Positions 5,208 through 5,650 of a DNA stretch of 5,650 nucleotides are shown here, one piece after another; the first letter of the stretch is position 1, and each line of letters begins with the position of its first letter. This stretch comes from Candidatus Sulfotelmatobacter sp. (GTDB lineage: Bacteria; Acidobacteriota; Terriglobia; Terriglobales; Acidobacteriaceae), in the NCBI GenBank assembly GCA_030044775.1, contig JASICF010000231.1, positions 1 through 5,650 on the forward strand, read 5' to 3'. The position numbers and the translations under genes are program-made. Below the pieces are notes generated by a model. It ran no database searches. It saw nothing but the letters and a program-made list of their open reading frames with translations, and was not told the origin of the DNA.

Positions 5208-5229
5208 ATTATAGCATCAAATAGTGCTA
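5208..5229 (-). promoter_or_regulatory. vapBC promoter with -10 TATAAT and overlapping palindromic operator
   Basis: A perfect TATAAT lies at 5213-5208 on the minus strand, only eight bases before the vapB ATG, so transcription should start at or within a base or two of the ATG. An inverted repeat, TAGCA (5212-5216) and TGCTA (5225-5229) with an 8-base centre, overlaps the -10 and the spacer. That is the usual place for VapBC autorepression. No good -35 is visible. Confidence 0.6.
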
Positions 5230-5290
5230 ATTTATATGCCTTTCCGGTCTCTTCTCCCGCAACTAATCGGTCCTCCTAAGCCTAAAGCCT

Positions 5291-5375
5291 GGGCGGGTGA
5301 CCCGCCCTTTGGCAGCCGAAGCCACCACCATGATGGGCGCCCCGTCCTTCGCGCACGTTGCGAAGGGCGGTGCCC
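5291..5375. repeat. Two-hairpin palindromic intergenic element (REP/BIME-like)
   Basis: The first hairpin is GGGCGGG-TGA-CCCGCCC (5291-5307), followed by TTT. The second pairs CCTTCGC (5346-5352) with GCGAAGG (5360-5366) around a 7-base loop and extends outward with a few mismatches to GGGC (5335-5338) and GCCC (5372-5375). The layout of two GC-rich hairpins about 30 bases apart in a gene-free region resembles dispersed palindromic elements. The first hairpin could also terminate plus-strand transcription weakly. Copy number cannot be judged from one window. Confidence 0.5.
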
Positions 5376-5529
5376 GACTGTCGATATCCTAGGGATGTTA
5401 AGCGCACGGCGGGAGATAGGGGTTTGCGGTTCGAAGAGGCAACAAAGCTTTTAAATTACTCCTCTCCAATCGCTTAGAAAGATCTCAGCCATCACGCCGC
5501 GCGCTCGCCAAGTATTTCTCAAAAAACGC
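5376..5529. other. Gene-free stretch before the right-hand promoter
   Basis: I see no supported gene, RNA or strong repeat in these bases. Together with the palindromic element and promoters on either side, this makes 5200-5650 a non-coding block of about 450 bases. Confidence 0.5.
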
Positions 5530-5566
5530 TTGACTTATTTTTAGTGTTGTAGTTAAGTATAACACT
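5530..5566 (+). promoter_or_regulatory. Candidate promoter with 24-bp operator-like palindrome
   Basis: TTGACT (5530-5535, 5 of 6 to the -35 consensus) begins an AT-rich tract. An inverted repeat follows: AGTGTTGTA (5543-5551) and TATAACACT (5558-5566), 8 of 9 pairs, six-base centre. The right arm contains TATAAC (5558-5563), a good -10 but 22 bases from TTGACT; TTAAGT at 17 bases spacing is a poorer match. The palindrome would cover the promoter, as for a dimeric repressor. It probably drives the gene beginning just beyond the right edge. Confidence 0.5.
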
Positions 5567-5638
5567 GTTGATCTGGTGCGATGTGAACTTTAGCCGGGGC
5601 CAGCAAGAGTCGGAAGCCAGATCGGTCACGAATCGCTT

Positions 5639-5643
5639 AGGAG
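5639..5643 (+). promoter_or_regulatory. Shine-Dalgarno for a gene starting beyond the right edge
   Basis: AGGAG seven bases before the end of the window is at the right distance for a start codon at about 5651. With the promoter at 5530-5566 it implies a plus-strand gene with a leader of about 80 bases. The gene itself is not in view. Confidence 0.45.
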
Positions 5644-5650
5644 AACGAAT

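Noticed and set aside
5426..5445. GGTTCGAA resembling a tRNA T-loop
   Set aside because: No acceptor, D or anticodon stem can be built around it.
5224..5454. 76-codon plus-strand open frame
   Set aside because: It consists of the vapBC operator edge and the two palindromic hairpins, has no Shine-Dalgarno and shows no protein-like composition.
5626..5637. 12-base match TCACGAATCGCT shared with 3942-3953
   Set aside because: About one 12-base match is expected by chance in a window this size, and nothing else around the two sites is shared.

Overview
The window looks like a chromosomal segment of a soil-type bacterium, most likely an acidobacterium (Terriglobia/Koribacter-like). This is inferred from the moderately GC-rich coding sequence, the flavour of the proteins (outer-membrane barrel, VapBC, FolD, CoaE), heptanucleotide tandem repeats and palindromic intergenic elements. 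No rRNA or tRNA gene is present to settle the taxonomy.

Layout, left to right. Bases 19-1821 (minus strand) hold a two-gene exported unit: a 117-residue Cys/His-rich secreted protein, then a 464-residue outer-membrane-barrel-like protein with a His/Met-rich N-terminus. Together they look like an uncharacterised metal-handling (copper-like) module, preceded by a promoter-like region with an 18-bp palindrome (1866-1883). A strong minus-strand terminator (1893-1931) separates it from an unrecognised 88-residue gene (2020-2286, minus) that has a near-perfect ribosome binding site and a repeat-rich upstream region. Bases 2287-2706 carry no gene but several inverted and direct repeats. At 2707-2883 (minus) lies a 58-residue Trm112/UPF0434-type zinc-ribbon protein, easily missed because of its size.

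Divergent from it is a plus-strand housekeeping pair: folD (2945-3901, one-carbon/folate metabolism) and coaE (3981-4640, last step of CoA synthesis). The junction between them is filled with heptanucleotide repeats in opposite orientations. One array has been read into the FolD C-terminus and the other ends six bases before the coaE start codon. coaE meets a minus-strand vapBC toxin-antitoxin pair (4637-5199) tail to tail, and the two stop codons share a TTAA. vapB has a perfect TATAAT so close to its ATG that its mRNA is probably leaderless, and a palindrome sits over the promoter.

The right end (5200-5650) is non-coding: a two-hairpin palindromic element (5291-5375), an AT-rich promoter-like stretch with a 24-bp operator-like palindrome (5543-5566), and a Shine-Dalgarno (5639-5643) that implies a plus-strand gene starting just past the edge.

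The best candidates for something undescribed are the two-gene exported metal-handling unit with its palindromic promoter, and the heptad repeat arrays around the folD stop codon.
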